Positions 7,564-14,698 of a DNA stretch of 38,102 nucleotides are shown here, in pieces (within the stretch, counting starts at the first letter, position 1; each line of letters begins with the position of its first letter). The stretch covers positions 1-38,102 of the forward strand of contig JAFZOW010000048.1 in assembly GCA_017552715.1 (NCBI GenBank), given 5' to 3'. Under the pieces are notes generated by a model that was given only the letters and a program-made list of their open reading frames with translations, searched no databases and had not been told where the DNA came from. Source of the DNA: Lachnospiraceae bacterium. GTDB taxonomy: Bacteria; Bacillota; Clostridia; Lachnospirales; Lachnospiraceae. Made by a program: the position numbers and the translations under genes.

Positions 7564-8694
7564 TCAGCCTAATACGGCCCAGGCCTCCTGAAGTTTATCG
7601 ATGATGGGCAGATGCTGGGGGCAGGCTCTCTCGCAGGCTCCGCATTTCAGGCACTTGTCGGGAGTGGCTTCCCGTCCTTTGAGCATGCGAAGCCCCCAGT
7701 CATCCTTGGGATCTACATTGTAGAGGGAGCAGTTGTTCCAGGCCGAGAATACCCCGGGAATGTCTACGCCGCCGGGACAGGGCATGCAGTAGCGGCAGCC
7801 GGTACAGGATACTTTTGTACGGCTTTTATAGGCGTCCTGCACATCCTTGATCAGACGGTGTTCTTCCTCACTCATGATGCCGGCTTCCACGGTATCAAAG
7901 ATCTTCAGGTTTTCGTCGATCTGTTCGGCTTCGTTGCAGCCGGAGAGGACAACGGATACCTCGGGGTGATCGCAGAGCCAGCGGAAGCCCCATTCCACGG
8001 CGGAGCGTTTCGTGGGGAATGCATCGTAGAGAGCCTGTACATTGTCGGGAGCTTTGGCCAGACGTCCGCCCAAAAGGCCTTCCATGATCACAACGGGGAT
8101 CCCCAGACTGCCGGCCAGTTCAAGGCCTTTGGTTCCGGCCTGATTCTCGGTATCCATATAGTTGTACTGGATCTGTACCATATCCCAGTCCCAGTCTTTG
8201 ATGATATATTCGTAATCTTCGTATGGGCCGTGGAAAGAGAAGCATTTGTAGCGTATCTTTCCTTCGCGTTTCATATCGTCAAAGAATTCCGGAGCGCCCA
8301 TTTCCTTGAAGCGTTCCCATTTTTCCTTGTTGATGCCATGCATAAGATAAAAGTCGATATGATCCGTCTGAAGCTTGCCCAGTTCCTCGGCAAGGAGTTT
8401 TTCCATATCCTCCCGGTTCTTGACGGCTTCGATGGGCATTTTGGTAGCAATACGTACCTTATCCCGGTAACCGTCCAGCAGAGCTTTTCCCAGAACGATC
8501 TCGGAAGTCTTGTCCAGATATACATATGCCGTATCCAGATAAGTGACGCCCCCGTCAATGGCCCGGCGGATCAGACCGATGGCCTTTTCCTCGTCAATGG
8601 TACTGTCGCCGGAAGCGGCACCGTTAAAACGCATGCAGCCCAGTCCGAAGGCGGAGCTTTCAATCCCCAATTTACCCATTTTACGGTATTTCAT
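7564..8694 (-). CDS. Aldo/keto reductase with C-terminal 4Fe-4S ferredoxin domain
   Basis: The first 280 or so residues form an aldo/keto reductase barrel. They begin MKYRKMGKLGIESSAFGLGCMRFNG, and the catalytic tetrad is suggested by DTAYVYLDKTSEIVLGKAL (Asp/Tyr), the IATKMP Lys and the FYLMHGINK His. The C-terminal 90 residues carry two Cys clusters, CTGCRYCMPCPGGVDIP and CLKCGACERACPQHLPI, typical of reductases with iron-sulfur clusters (COG1453-like). The substrate is unknown. AAGGAGGAAAAA precedes ATG 8694. The stop codon is 9 nt before the tmcAL start and overlaps its ribosome site, so the two form an operon. A long plus-strand frame over the same DNA is an antisense shadow. Confidence 0.92.
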   Translation of the reverse strand: MKYRKMGKLGIESSAFGLGCMRFNGAASGDSTIDEEKAIGLIRRAIDGGVTYLDTAYVYLDKTSEIVLGKALLDGYRDKVRIATKMPIEAVKNREDMEKLLAEELGKLQTDHIDFYLMHGINKEKWERFKEMGAPEFFDDMKREGKIRYKCFSFHGPYEDYEYIIKDWDWDMVQIQYNYMDTENQAGTKGLELAGSLGIPVVIMEGLLGGRLAKAPDNVQALYDAFPTKRSAVEWGFRWLCDHPEVSVVLSGCNEAEQIDENLKIFDTVEAGIMSEEEHRLIKDVQDAYKSRTKVSCTGCRYCMPCPGGVDIPGVFSAWNNCSLYNVDPKDDWGLRMLKGREATPDKCLKCGACERACPQHLPIIDKLQEAWAVLG

Positions 8695-8764
8695 TTTTTC
8701 CTCCTTTTGAAACGCCTGTTGAACTGTGGTTAAAGTCCGGTCTCATGCAGGATGTCTGATTTCA

Positions 8765-8793
8765 AATAAAACATAAATCGGAGACTTAGTCAA
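8765..8793 (-). promoter_or_regulatory. Candidate promoter for the reductase-tmcAL operon
   Basis: On the minus strand TTGACT (8793-8788) and TTTATT (8770-8765) are 17 nt apart, about 70 nt upstream of the reductase start. It is divergent from the serC promoter in the same 237-nt gap. Confidence 0.55.
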
Positions 8794-8855
8794 TAGAAGA
8801 AAGGGAAAGCCTCACAGAAGGCAGGAGGAAGCCTTGAGCTTATTCAAAAAATGAT

Positions 8856-8884
8856 TTGACGGAATCGATATTTGAGTATAAAAT
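8856..8884 (+). promoter_or_regulatory. Candidate sigma-A promoter for serC-serA
   Basis: TTGACG (8856-8861) and TAAAAT (8879-8884) are 17 nt apart, giving a leader of roughly 40 nt before serC. The leader contains no visible riboswitch or T-box. Confidence 0.65.
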
Positions 8885-8931
8885 TATGAAGTCTTTTACA
8901 GACCATAATAGTTTTTCGGGAGGAAGAAAAA

Positions 8932-10014
8932 ATGAGCAGAGTTTACAATTTCTCGGCAGGTCCCGCAGTGCTTCCGGAGGAGGTCCTGAAAGAAGCGGCG
9001 GATGAGATGATGGATTACCGCGGATGCGGCATGTCCGTGATGGAGATGAGTCATCGATCTAAAGTGTATGATGAGATCATCAAAACGGCGGAAGCGGATC
9101 TGCGATCTTTGCTTTCAATTCCCGATGATTACGAAGTGATGTTTTTACAGGGTGGGGCCAGCCAGCAGTTCGCCATGATCCCCATGAACCTGATGAAGAA
9201 TAAGGTGGCTGATTATATCGTTACAGGTCAGTGGGCTAAGAAGGCTTACCAGGAGGCTCAGATCTACGGTAAGGCCAACAAGATCGCATCCTCCGAGGAT
9301 AAGACCTTTTCCTATATCCCCGATTGCTCCGATCTGCCCATCAGCCCCGATGCGGATTACGTTTACATCTGCGAGAACAACACGATCTACGGGACCAAGT
9401 TCAAGACCCTTCCCAATACCAAGGGCAAGGAACTGGTCAGTGACGTGAGCAGCTGCTTCTTAAGCGAGCCCGTGGATATCACAAAGTACGGCGTGATGTA
9501 CGGCGGTGTTCAGAAGAACATCGGTCCGGCCGGTGTAGTGATCGTGATCATGAAGAAGAGCCTGATCACCGAGGATGTGCTTCCGGGCACTCCTACCATG
9601 CTGAAGTACAAGACGCATGCGGATGCTCAGAGCCTGTACAATACGCCCCCCGCATACGGCATCTACATCTGCGGCAAAGTTTTCAAGTGGATCCAGAAGA
9701 TGGGCGGCCTGGAGGCTATGAAGAAGCACAATGAGGAGAAGGCAAAGATCCTCTACGACTTCCTGGATGAGAGCAGCCTTTTCAAGGGCACCGTGGTTCC
9801 CAAGGACCGCTCCCTTATGAACGTTCCTTTCATTACCGGCAATGAAGAACTGGATGCCAAGTTCGTGAAGGAATCCAAGGCGGCCGGGCTGGAGAACCTT
9901 AAGGGTCACCGCAGCGTAGGCGGTATGCGTGCTTCCATCTATAACGCTATGCCCATCGAAGGCGTGAAGGCACTGGTAGAGTTCATGAAGAAGTTTGAGA
10001 CGGAGAATAAGTAA
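8932..10014 (+). CDS. serC: Phosphoserine aminotransferase
   Basis: SerC transaminates 3-phosphohydroxypyruvate to phosphoserine. The 360-residue product starts MSRVYNFSAGPAVLPEEVLKEA, the family hallmark. It has the phosphate-site segment FLQGGASQQFAMIPMNL and the PLP Lys within YGGVQKNIGPAG, and it ends with GHRSVGGMRASIYNAMPIEGV. GGGAGGA precedes the ATG. serA starts 14 nt downstream, so the first two enzymes of serine synthesis are co-transcribed; a serB-type phosphatase is not present here. Confidence 0.97.
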   Translation: MSRVYNFSAGPAVLPEEVLKEAADEMMDYRGCGMSVMEMSHRSKVYDEIIKTAEADLRSLLSIPDDYEVMFLQGGASQQFAMIPMNLMKNKVADYIVTGQWAKKAYQEAQIYGKANKIASSEDKTFSYIPDCSDLPISPDADYVYICENNTIYGTKFKTLPNTKGKELVSDVSSCFLSEPVDITKYGVMYGGVQKNIGPAGVVIVIMKKSLITEDVLPGTPTMLKYKTHADAQSLYNTPPAYGIYICGKVFKWIQKMGGLEAMKKHNEEKAKILYDFLDESSLFKGTVVPKDRSLMNVPFITGNEELDAKFVKESKAAGLENLKGHRSVGGMRASIYNAMPIEGVKALVEFMKKFETENK

Positions 10015-10028
10015 GGGAGGATAAGAGA

Positions 10029-11195
10029 ATGGCTTATAAATATCATTGCCTGAATCCCATTGCAAAAGTGGGACTGGATAATTTTGATGCACAGTACGAA
10101 AAGTGCGAGGATGTGAACGAGGCGGATGCCATCCTGGTGCGCAGCGCGGTCATGCACGAGATGGAGCTGCCTGCAAATCTCAAGGCAGTAGCCCGTGCAG
10201 GTGCCGGCGTGAACAATATCCCTCTGGATAAATGCGCGGAAAAAGGTATCGTGGTATTCAATACTCCCGGTGCTAATGCCAATGCCGTTAAGGAGCTGGT
10301 CTTCGCAGGTATGCTCATCGCTGCCCGTGATATCGTTGGCGGAATCGAGTGGGCCAGAAGCGATGCCGGGGATGAGAATATCGCCAAGGCAGCGGAAAAG
10401 GAAAAGAAGAAGTTCGCAGGTACCGAGATCGCAGGCAAGAAGCTGGGTATCATCGGTCTGGGAGCCATCGGTGTGCTGGTTGCCAATGCAGCCAAGCATA
10501 TGGGTATGGAAGTATACGGTTACGATCCCTATGTGTCCGTAAAGGCTGCCTGGAACCTGAGCCGCGACGTAAAGCATGTAACGGATGTGAATGATATCTA
10601 TCGTGAATGTGATTATATCACCATTCATGTTCCCCTGATGGATGAGACCAAGGGCATGATCGGTAAGGATGCCATCGCTCTTATGAAAGAGGGCGTGATC
10701 CTTCTGAACTTTGCACGTGACCTGCTGGTGGATGAGGCTGCCGTGCTGGAGGGCATCAAGGCCGGTAAGATCCGCAAGTACGTATCCGACTTTGCAAATA
10801 CCACTACTGCGGGTCAGGAGGGAGTGATCCTGCTTCCTCATCTGGGAGCTTCCACCGAAGAGGCCGAGGACAACTGCGCCGTTATGGCAGTTGAGGAAGT
10901 GCGGGAATTCCTGGAGAACGGAAATATCCGCAATTCCGTGAACTATCCCAATGCGGATGCGGGAGTCTGCCAGACTGTCGGACGTGTGGCCATCTGCCAC
11001 AAGAACGTAGCCAACATGATCACCCAGTTTACGGCCGTGCTTGGTGCGGAGGGTATCAATATCGATAACATGCTCAATAAGTCCAAAGGGGAGTATGCAT
11101 ACACCCTGCTGGATGTGGACAGTGCCGTTACGGAAGAGACCATAAAGAAGCTGGAGAATGCTGAAGGCGTGATCCGTGTGCGTGTAGTGAAGTAA
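10029..11195 (+). CDS. serA: D-3-phosphoglycerate dehydrogenase, short ACT type
   Basis: SerA oxidises 3-phosphoglycerate at the entry to serine synthesis. The 388-residue product has a catalytic domain with VARAGAGVNNIPLDKC, a Rossmann motif GKKLGIIGLGAIGVLVANAA near residue 135, NFARDLLVDE with the active-site Arg, and LPHLGASTEEAEDN with the catalytic His. Roughly the last 70 residues (NMITQFTAVLGAEGINIDNM and onward) form one ACT domain, which in other SerA proteins binds serine for feedback control. It lacks the long intervening domain of B. subtilis-type SerA. It pairs with serC and ends before a strong terminator. Confidence 0.95.
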   Translation: MAYKYHCLNPIAKVGLDNFDAQYEKCEDVNEADAILVRSAVMHEMELPANLKAVARAGAGVNNIPLDKCAEKGIVVFNTPGANANAVKELVFAGMLIAARDIVGGIEWARSDAGDENIAKAAEKEKKKFAGTEIAGKKLGIIGLGAIGVLVANAAKHMGMEVYGYDPYVSVKAAWNLSRDVKHVTDVNDIYRECDYITIHVPLMDETKGMIGKDAIALMKEGVILLNFARDLLVDEAAVLEGIKAGKIRKYVSDFANTTTAGQEGVILLPHLGASTEEAEDNCAVMAVEEVREFLENGNIRNSVNYPNADAGVCQTVGRVAICHKNVANMITQFTAVLGAEGINIDNMLNKSKGEYAYTLLDVDSAVTEETIKKLENAEGVIRVRVVK

Positions 11196-11218
11196 TAAGA
11201 TTTTTACAGATGATAATG

Positions 11219-11247
11219 AAAAACCGGGGAAAATCCCCGGTTTTTTT
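11219..11247. terminator. Bidirectional intrinsic terminator after serA
   Basis: AAACCGGGGA pairs with TCCCCGG plus Ts, followed by seven Ts on the plus strand; the minus strand has five Ts after the same hairpin. It can end both serC-serA and the convergent small gene at 11271-11540. Confidence 0.9.
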
Positions 11248-11270
11248 GTTCCCTGTTCAGATAAGGATCC

Positions 11271-11540
11271 TCAGCTCATGATATCGCCGTAGCTGTTCAT
11301 ATTCCCCATGGTGCTCTGGAACTTGCGCTCCAGTGTGACGCTGCGCTCGCTGGCCAGATCCATGTAGCGGATGAAGATGCTTTCGACAGTGCTTCCTTCT
11401 TCGGCTGCGATCTCTTCCATGACGGGCTTGAGCTTTTCCAGCTGAAAGCTCACCTGGGTCTTCTGCGGGTCGATGCCGTCCAGTACTTCGTCGGCGAATT
11501 TGTTGATCCTTTCCAGAAATTCTTCATCTTCTCTGTTCAT
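11271..11540 (-). CDS. Small acidic protein of unknown function (89 aa)
   Basis: The 89-residue product starts MNREDEEFLERINKFADEVL and is rich in Glu and Asp. It has predicted helical character and no membrane segment, Cys cluster or recognisable domain. A GGGAGG site precedes the ATG on the minus strand. It is a single gene between the serA terminator and the divergent phosphatase-kinase pair, so the context gives no function. The pattern QLEKLKPVMEEIAAEEG and the Met-rich tail are not diagnostic. I accept it as a real gene from the ribosome site, start and shared terminator. Confidence 0.7.
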   Translation of the reverse strand: MNREDEEFLERINKFADEVLDGIDPQKTQVSFQLEKLKPVMEEIAAEEGSTVESIFIRYMDLASERSVTLERKFQSTMGNMNSYGDIMS

Positions 11541-11606
11541 AAGGGCCTCCCTGATATGATCTACCGGAATATCCTAACACAGTTTCTGCCTTTTGGAAAG
11601 TTCTCC

Positions 11607-11635
11607 TTGATTTTTATATGTTTAAGATGTATTAT
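11607..11635 (+). promoter_or_regulatory. Candidate promoter for the phosphatase-kinase pair
   Basis: TTGATT (11607-11612) and TATTAT (11630-11635) have a 17-nt spacer. The transcript would have a leader of about 100 nt before ATG 11745. The leader contains a small stem, GCTCCG/CGGAGC, around 11694-11709. Confidence 0.6.
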
Positions 11636-11744
11636 ATGTGTTATTCGGAGAGTCACACATCTTCGAAAGCCTTGGATATTTCTTTTGGTTCTATGCTCCG
11701 TTGCGGAGCCAATCCCCTTTAACTGCCGGAAAGGAGATCTTTTT

Positions 11745-12449
11745 ATGGTGCTTTATTATGCTGCGCTTCACGAAAAGGGGAGGCGCGAAAACAATGAGGA
11801 TTCCATGGCTGTTCACAAGATGGAGACTAAGGCCGGAGAGCTGACCATGGCCCTGGTATGTGACGGTATGGGCGGGGAAGAGGCAGGCGAACTGGCCAGC
11901 GGACATGTGGTGGAAAGGCTCAGTGTCTGGTTTTATGATGAACTGCCCGAACTGCTGAGAGGATCCTTCAGTAAGGGACGCATACGAAAAGGGCTTCAGA
12001 GGGAGCTTTTTCGCGTACATGAGGAATTGAGGCAGTATGGACATGAACATATGCTCCGCTGCGGAACCACCATGACACTTCTGCTTATGGTGGGGCGCAG
12101 ATATCTGCTCTTTCAGTGCGGGGATTCCCTGGCTTATTGTATACGCAGAAAGATCCGGCTGCTGGCTCCGGGCCAGGGGAATGCAAGGGGAGTCGAGAGG
12201 TGCATAGGTATCGGACGTTTTGTAAAACCGCAGATGAACAGCGGGATCGTACCTGCCAGCGGATCTTTTCTGCTTTTGAGTGACGGTCTGACACATTTTG
12301 TTGGGGAAGAGGATTACCGTGTGGCGCTGTCACCCAAAAAGCTGGATGGAAGGGAAGAGGCACAGAGAGCTTTGAGGGAGCTGGCCAAGGCAGCCCTTCG
12401 TCGGGGAGAGACGGATAATATGTCGGCTTTATATCTGAAATGCGGATGA
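11745..12449 (+). CDS. PP2C-family protein serine/threonine phosphatase
   Basis: This metal-dependent phosphatase would reverse the action of the kinase encoded next to it. The 234-residue product begins MVLYYAALHEKGRRENNEDS. The metal-binding acids are seen in NED (residues 17-19), CDGMGG (Asp40), SDGLTH (Asp180) and TDNMS (Asp224), in the family order. No membrane segment is present. ATG 11745 is chosen over upstream in-frame starts because the PP2C domain begins there and AAGGAG lies about 10 nt before it. It is 31 nt upstream of the kinase, so they share an mRNA. It is not in the usual Clostridia stp-prkC neighbourhood. Confidence 0.92.
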   Translation: MVLYYAALHEKGRRENNEDSMAVHKMETKAGELTMALVCDGMGGEEAGELASGHVVERLSVWFYDELPELLRGSFSKGRIRKGLQRELFRVHEELRQYGHEHMLRCGTTMTLLLMVGRRYLLFQCGDSLAYCIRRKIRLLAPGQGNARGVERCIGIGRFVKPQMNSGIVPASGSFLLLSDGLTHFVGEEDYRVALSPKKLDGREEAQRALRELAKAALRRGETDNMSALYLKCG

Positions 12450-12480
12450 AGACAGGCGGAGAAGCTGAAAGGAGGAAGGG

Positions 12481-13536
12481 ATGACGAAGGACGATGAAAG
12501 AAAAGGCCTGCTGATAGGAAGCTACCGTCTGGAGCGAAAACTGGGTGAAGGGGGCATGGGTTCCGTATGGCTGGCAGAGCACCGGCGCCTGCGTTCCCGC
12601 TTTGCCATGAAGCTGGCATACGGAATGAGGGATTCCGGGGAAAGAGTGCAGCTGAAGACGGAAGCAGAGCGCATGAAAGCATTGGACGACCGGCGTATAC
12701 CCTATCTCGTTGATTATCTGGATGAGGAGGATTTTGCCGCACTGGTGATGGAATATGTGGATGGCATCACGCTGGAAGAGTATATACGGGGAGCGGCGCC
12801 CATGGAAGAGGAGCATGTTCTGAGTATCATGAAGGGGCTCTGTTCTATTGTGGCCTTTCTTCATGATTGCCGCCCTCAGATACTTTACCGCGATATCAAA
12901 CCTTCCAATTTCATGATATCGGAAAGCGGGGAGCTTCGGCTGCTGGACTTCGGTACGGCCCTGACGGATGAAGGAAGACTGAAAGGGTCTGCAGGGGCCG
13001 GGACTCCGGGCTATGCTCCGCCGGAGCAGCTTAAGGGAATGAGTTTAAGGGCGGATGCGGATGTTTATGCGCTTGGGGCTGTATGGTCTTATATGCTGAC
13101 GGGCCAGGATCCTTCAAGACCGCCCTTTCATCCCCTGAAGGGGGCGGAATGCGGACGAATGGTAGGCCGGGGCAGCAAAAAGCTTTTGGATGAATGCCTG
13201 TCGGCCGATCCGGATAAGCGCCCTGCGGATGCTTCGGTATTACTGGAAGAACTGGATAAGATACGGCCGGGAAAAGAGGCGTTTTTAAGCAGGCTGGAGG
13301 ATCATGCCTACCGTCTGAGTCTCATCCTTTCTCTTCTGTGTTCCTGTGTTCTTCTTTTCGGCCGTTATAACGGCAGGGCTTCGGAAGAGGCAGAGCTGAT
13401 ACTTCTGTGCATCGATCTGCTGGTACTTCTCTGGTGCATCCTAAGGGACAGTCTTTATACGGGAGGGAGCTTTATACTGGCCCGCAGCTGGAACAGGATC
13501 TATACCGAAAAAAGAGGCCATGGGCTGCCTAAATAA
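12481..13536 (+). CDS. Membrane-anchored Ser/Thr protein kinase without PASTA domains
   Basis: The 351-residue product has an N-terminal Hanks-type kinase domain: glycine loop GEGGMG (22-27), Lys44 in FAMK, catalytic YRDIKPSN (136-143), DFGTA (156-160) and GTPGYAPPEQ. A Tyr replaces the His of HRD, as in many active kinases. After the kinase domain come two hydrophobic segments, about residues 278-298 and 304-322, and a short basic tail. There is no extracellular sensor domain. This differs from PrkC/PknB, which have a single membrane span and external PASTA repeats. AAAGGAGG at 12468-12475 supports the start. The signal and targets are unknown; the neighbouring PP2C is the probable antagonist. 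Confidence 0.92.
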   Translation: MTKDDERKGLLIGSYRLERKLGEGGMGSVWLAEHRRLRSRFAMKLAYGMRDSGERVQLKTEAERMKALDDRRIPYLVDYLDEEDFAALVMEYVDGITLEEYIRGAAPMEEEHVLSIMKGLCSIVAFLHDCRPQILYRDIKPSNFMISESGELRLLDFGTALTDEGRLKGSAGAGTPGYAPPEQLKGMSLRADADVYALGAVWSYMLTGQDPSRPPFHPLKGAECGRMVGRGSKKLLDECLSADPDKRPADASVLLEELDKIRPGKEAFLSRLEDHAYRLSLILSLLCSCVLLFGRYNGRASEEAELILLCIDLLVLLWCILRDSLYTGGSFILARSWNRIYTEKRGHGLPK

Positions 13537-13574
13537 TTATATCCTGTTTTTACCTTTCGTAATGCCACAATATA

Positions 13575-13583
13575 TGGTATGAT
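13575..13583 (+). promoter_or_regulatory. Possible extended -10 promoter for ispG-polC
   Basis: TGGTATGAT (13575-13583) is an extended -10 box about 33 nt before the ispG start. No convincing -35 box is present at the right distance. Read-through from the kinase gene is equally possible, as the gap is short and has no terminator. Confidence 0.35.
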
Positions 13584-13615
13584 TCTTGTGCTGCGGCAAA
13601 ACGGAGGGAAACACC

Positions 13616-14698
13616 ATGGCATATCGTGACAATACCAAAAAGATACGTATCGGGGAGCGGCTGATCGGCGGCGGAGAACCCATAGCCATTCAGTCCATGA
13701 CAAATACACCCACCGAAGATGTGGAAGCAACGGTGGCCCAGATCCTGGCGCTGGAAGAGGCGGGCTGCGAGATCATACGTTCCACCGTGCCGACTCCGGA
13801 AGCTGCAGAGGCCCTCGGAAAGATCAAAAAGCGTATTCACATTCCTATTGTTGCGAATATCCATTTCGATCACCGCTGCGCTCTGGCGGCCATTGCCGCA
13901 GGGGCGGATAAGATACGTATCAATCCCGGTAATATCGGCGGCGAAGAAAAACTGAAGGAAGTTGTCCGGGCTGCAAAGGAAAGGATGATTCCCATACGCG
14001 TTGGCGTGAATTCCGGATCCCTGGAAGCCGGACTGGTGGAGAAATATCACGGAGTGACGGCGGAAGGGCTCGTGGAGAGCGCTCTGGATAAAGTGCGAAT
14101 GATCGAGGAGGCGGGTTACGACAATATCGTTATCAGCATCAAATCTTCGGATGTGCGTATGAGCATTGATGCACACAGCCTCATTGCCGGTAAAAGCCCC
14201 TACCCCCTGCATGTGGGTATTACCGAAGCGGGTGGTCTGATCTCGGGAAATATCAAGAGCTCTGTAGGACTCGGGGTGATACTTGACAGAGGCATAGGAG
14301 ATACCATACGCGTTTCCCTTACAGGGGATCCGTTGGAGGAAGTGAAGAGCGCAAAACTGATACTGAGGAGCCTGGGGCTGCGTTCCGGCGGCATAGAAGT
14401 GGTAAGCTGCCCTACCTGCGGCCGTACGAAGATCGACCTGATCGGTCTGGCGGGACAGGTGGAGGACATGGTGCAGACTATAAAGCTGCCTGCGGGAAAA
14501 TCTTTGCGGGTGGCGGTAATGGGCTGTGCGGTGAACGGCCCCGGGGAAGCCAGAGAGGCAGATATAGGCATAGCCGGCGGGAACGGGGAAGGACTGCTCA
14601 TCAAAAAGGGCGAGATCGTAAGAAAACTCCCCGAAAGCGAGCTTCTGGGGGCTTTGCGTTATGAGCTGGAACACTGGGGGGCGGCGGATAATGCCTAA
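13616..14698 (+). CDS. ispG: 4-hydroxy-3-methylbut-2-enyl diphosphate synthase
   Basis: IspG (GcpE) is the Fe-S enzyme that converts methylerythritol cyclodiphosphate to HMBPP in the MEP isoprenoid pathway. The 360-residue product has the N-terminal GGGEPIAIQSMTNTPTEDV, the VANIHFDHRCAL motif and RINPGNIGG. The C-terminal cluster ligands are in SCPTCGRTKIDL and MGCAVNGPGEA. ATG 13616 is preferred over an in-frame upstream TTG at 13586, because GGAGGG (13603-13608) lies 7 nt before it and the family starts there. Its end overlaps the start of polC by 8 nt. Confidence 0.96.
   Translation: MAYRDNTKKIRIGERLIGGGEPIAIQSMTNTPTEDVEATVAQILALEEAGCEIIRSTVPTPEAAEALGKIKKRIHIPIVANIHFDHRCALAAIAAGADKIRINPGNIGGEEKLKEVVRAAKERMIPIRVGVNSGSLEAGLVEKYHGVTAEGLVESALDKVRMIEEAGYDNIVISIKSSDVRMSIDAHSLIAGKSPYPLHVGITEAGGLISGNIKSSVGLGVILDRGIGDTIRVSLTGDPLEEVKSAKLILRSLGLRSGGIEVVSCPTCGRTKIDLIGLAGQVEDMVQTIKLPAGKSLRVAVMGCAVNGPGEAREADIGIAGGNGEGLLIKKGEIVRKLPESELLGALRYELEHWGAADNA

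Noticed and set aside
7612-8733. 373-codon plus-strand frame opposite the aldo/keto reductase
   Set aside because: It is fully antisense to a reductase with complete catalytic and Fe-S motifs; its translation shows no domain and no ribosome site.
12886-12894. Kinase inactive because HRD is YRD
   Set aside because: YRD is common in active kinases and the Lys, Asp and DFG residues are all present.
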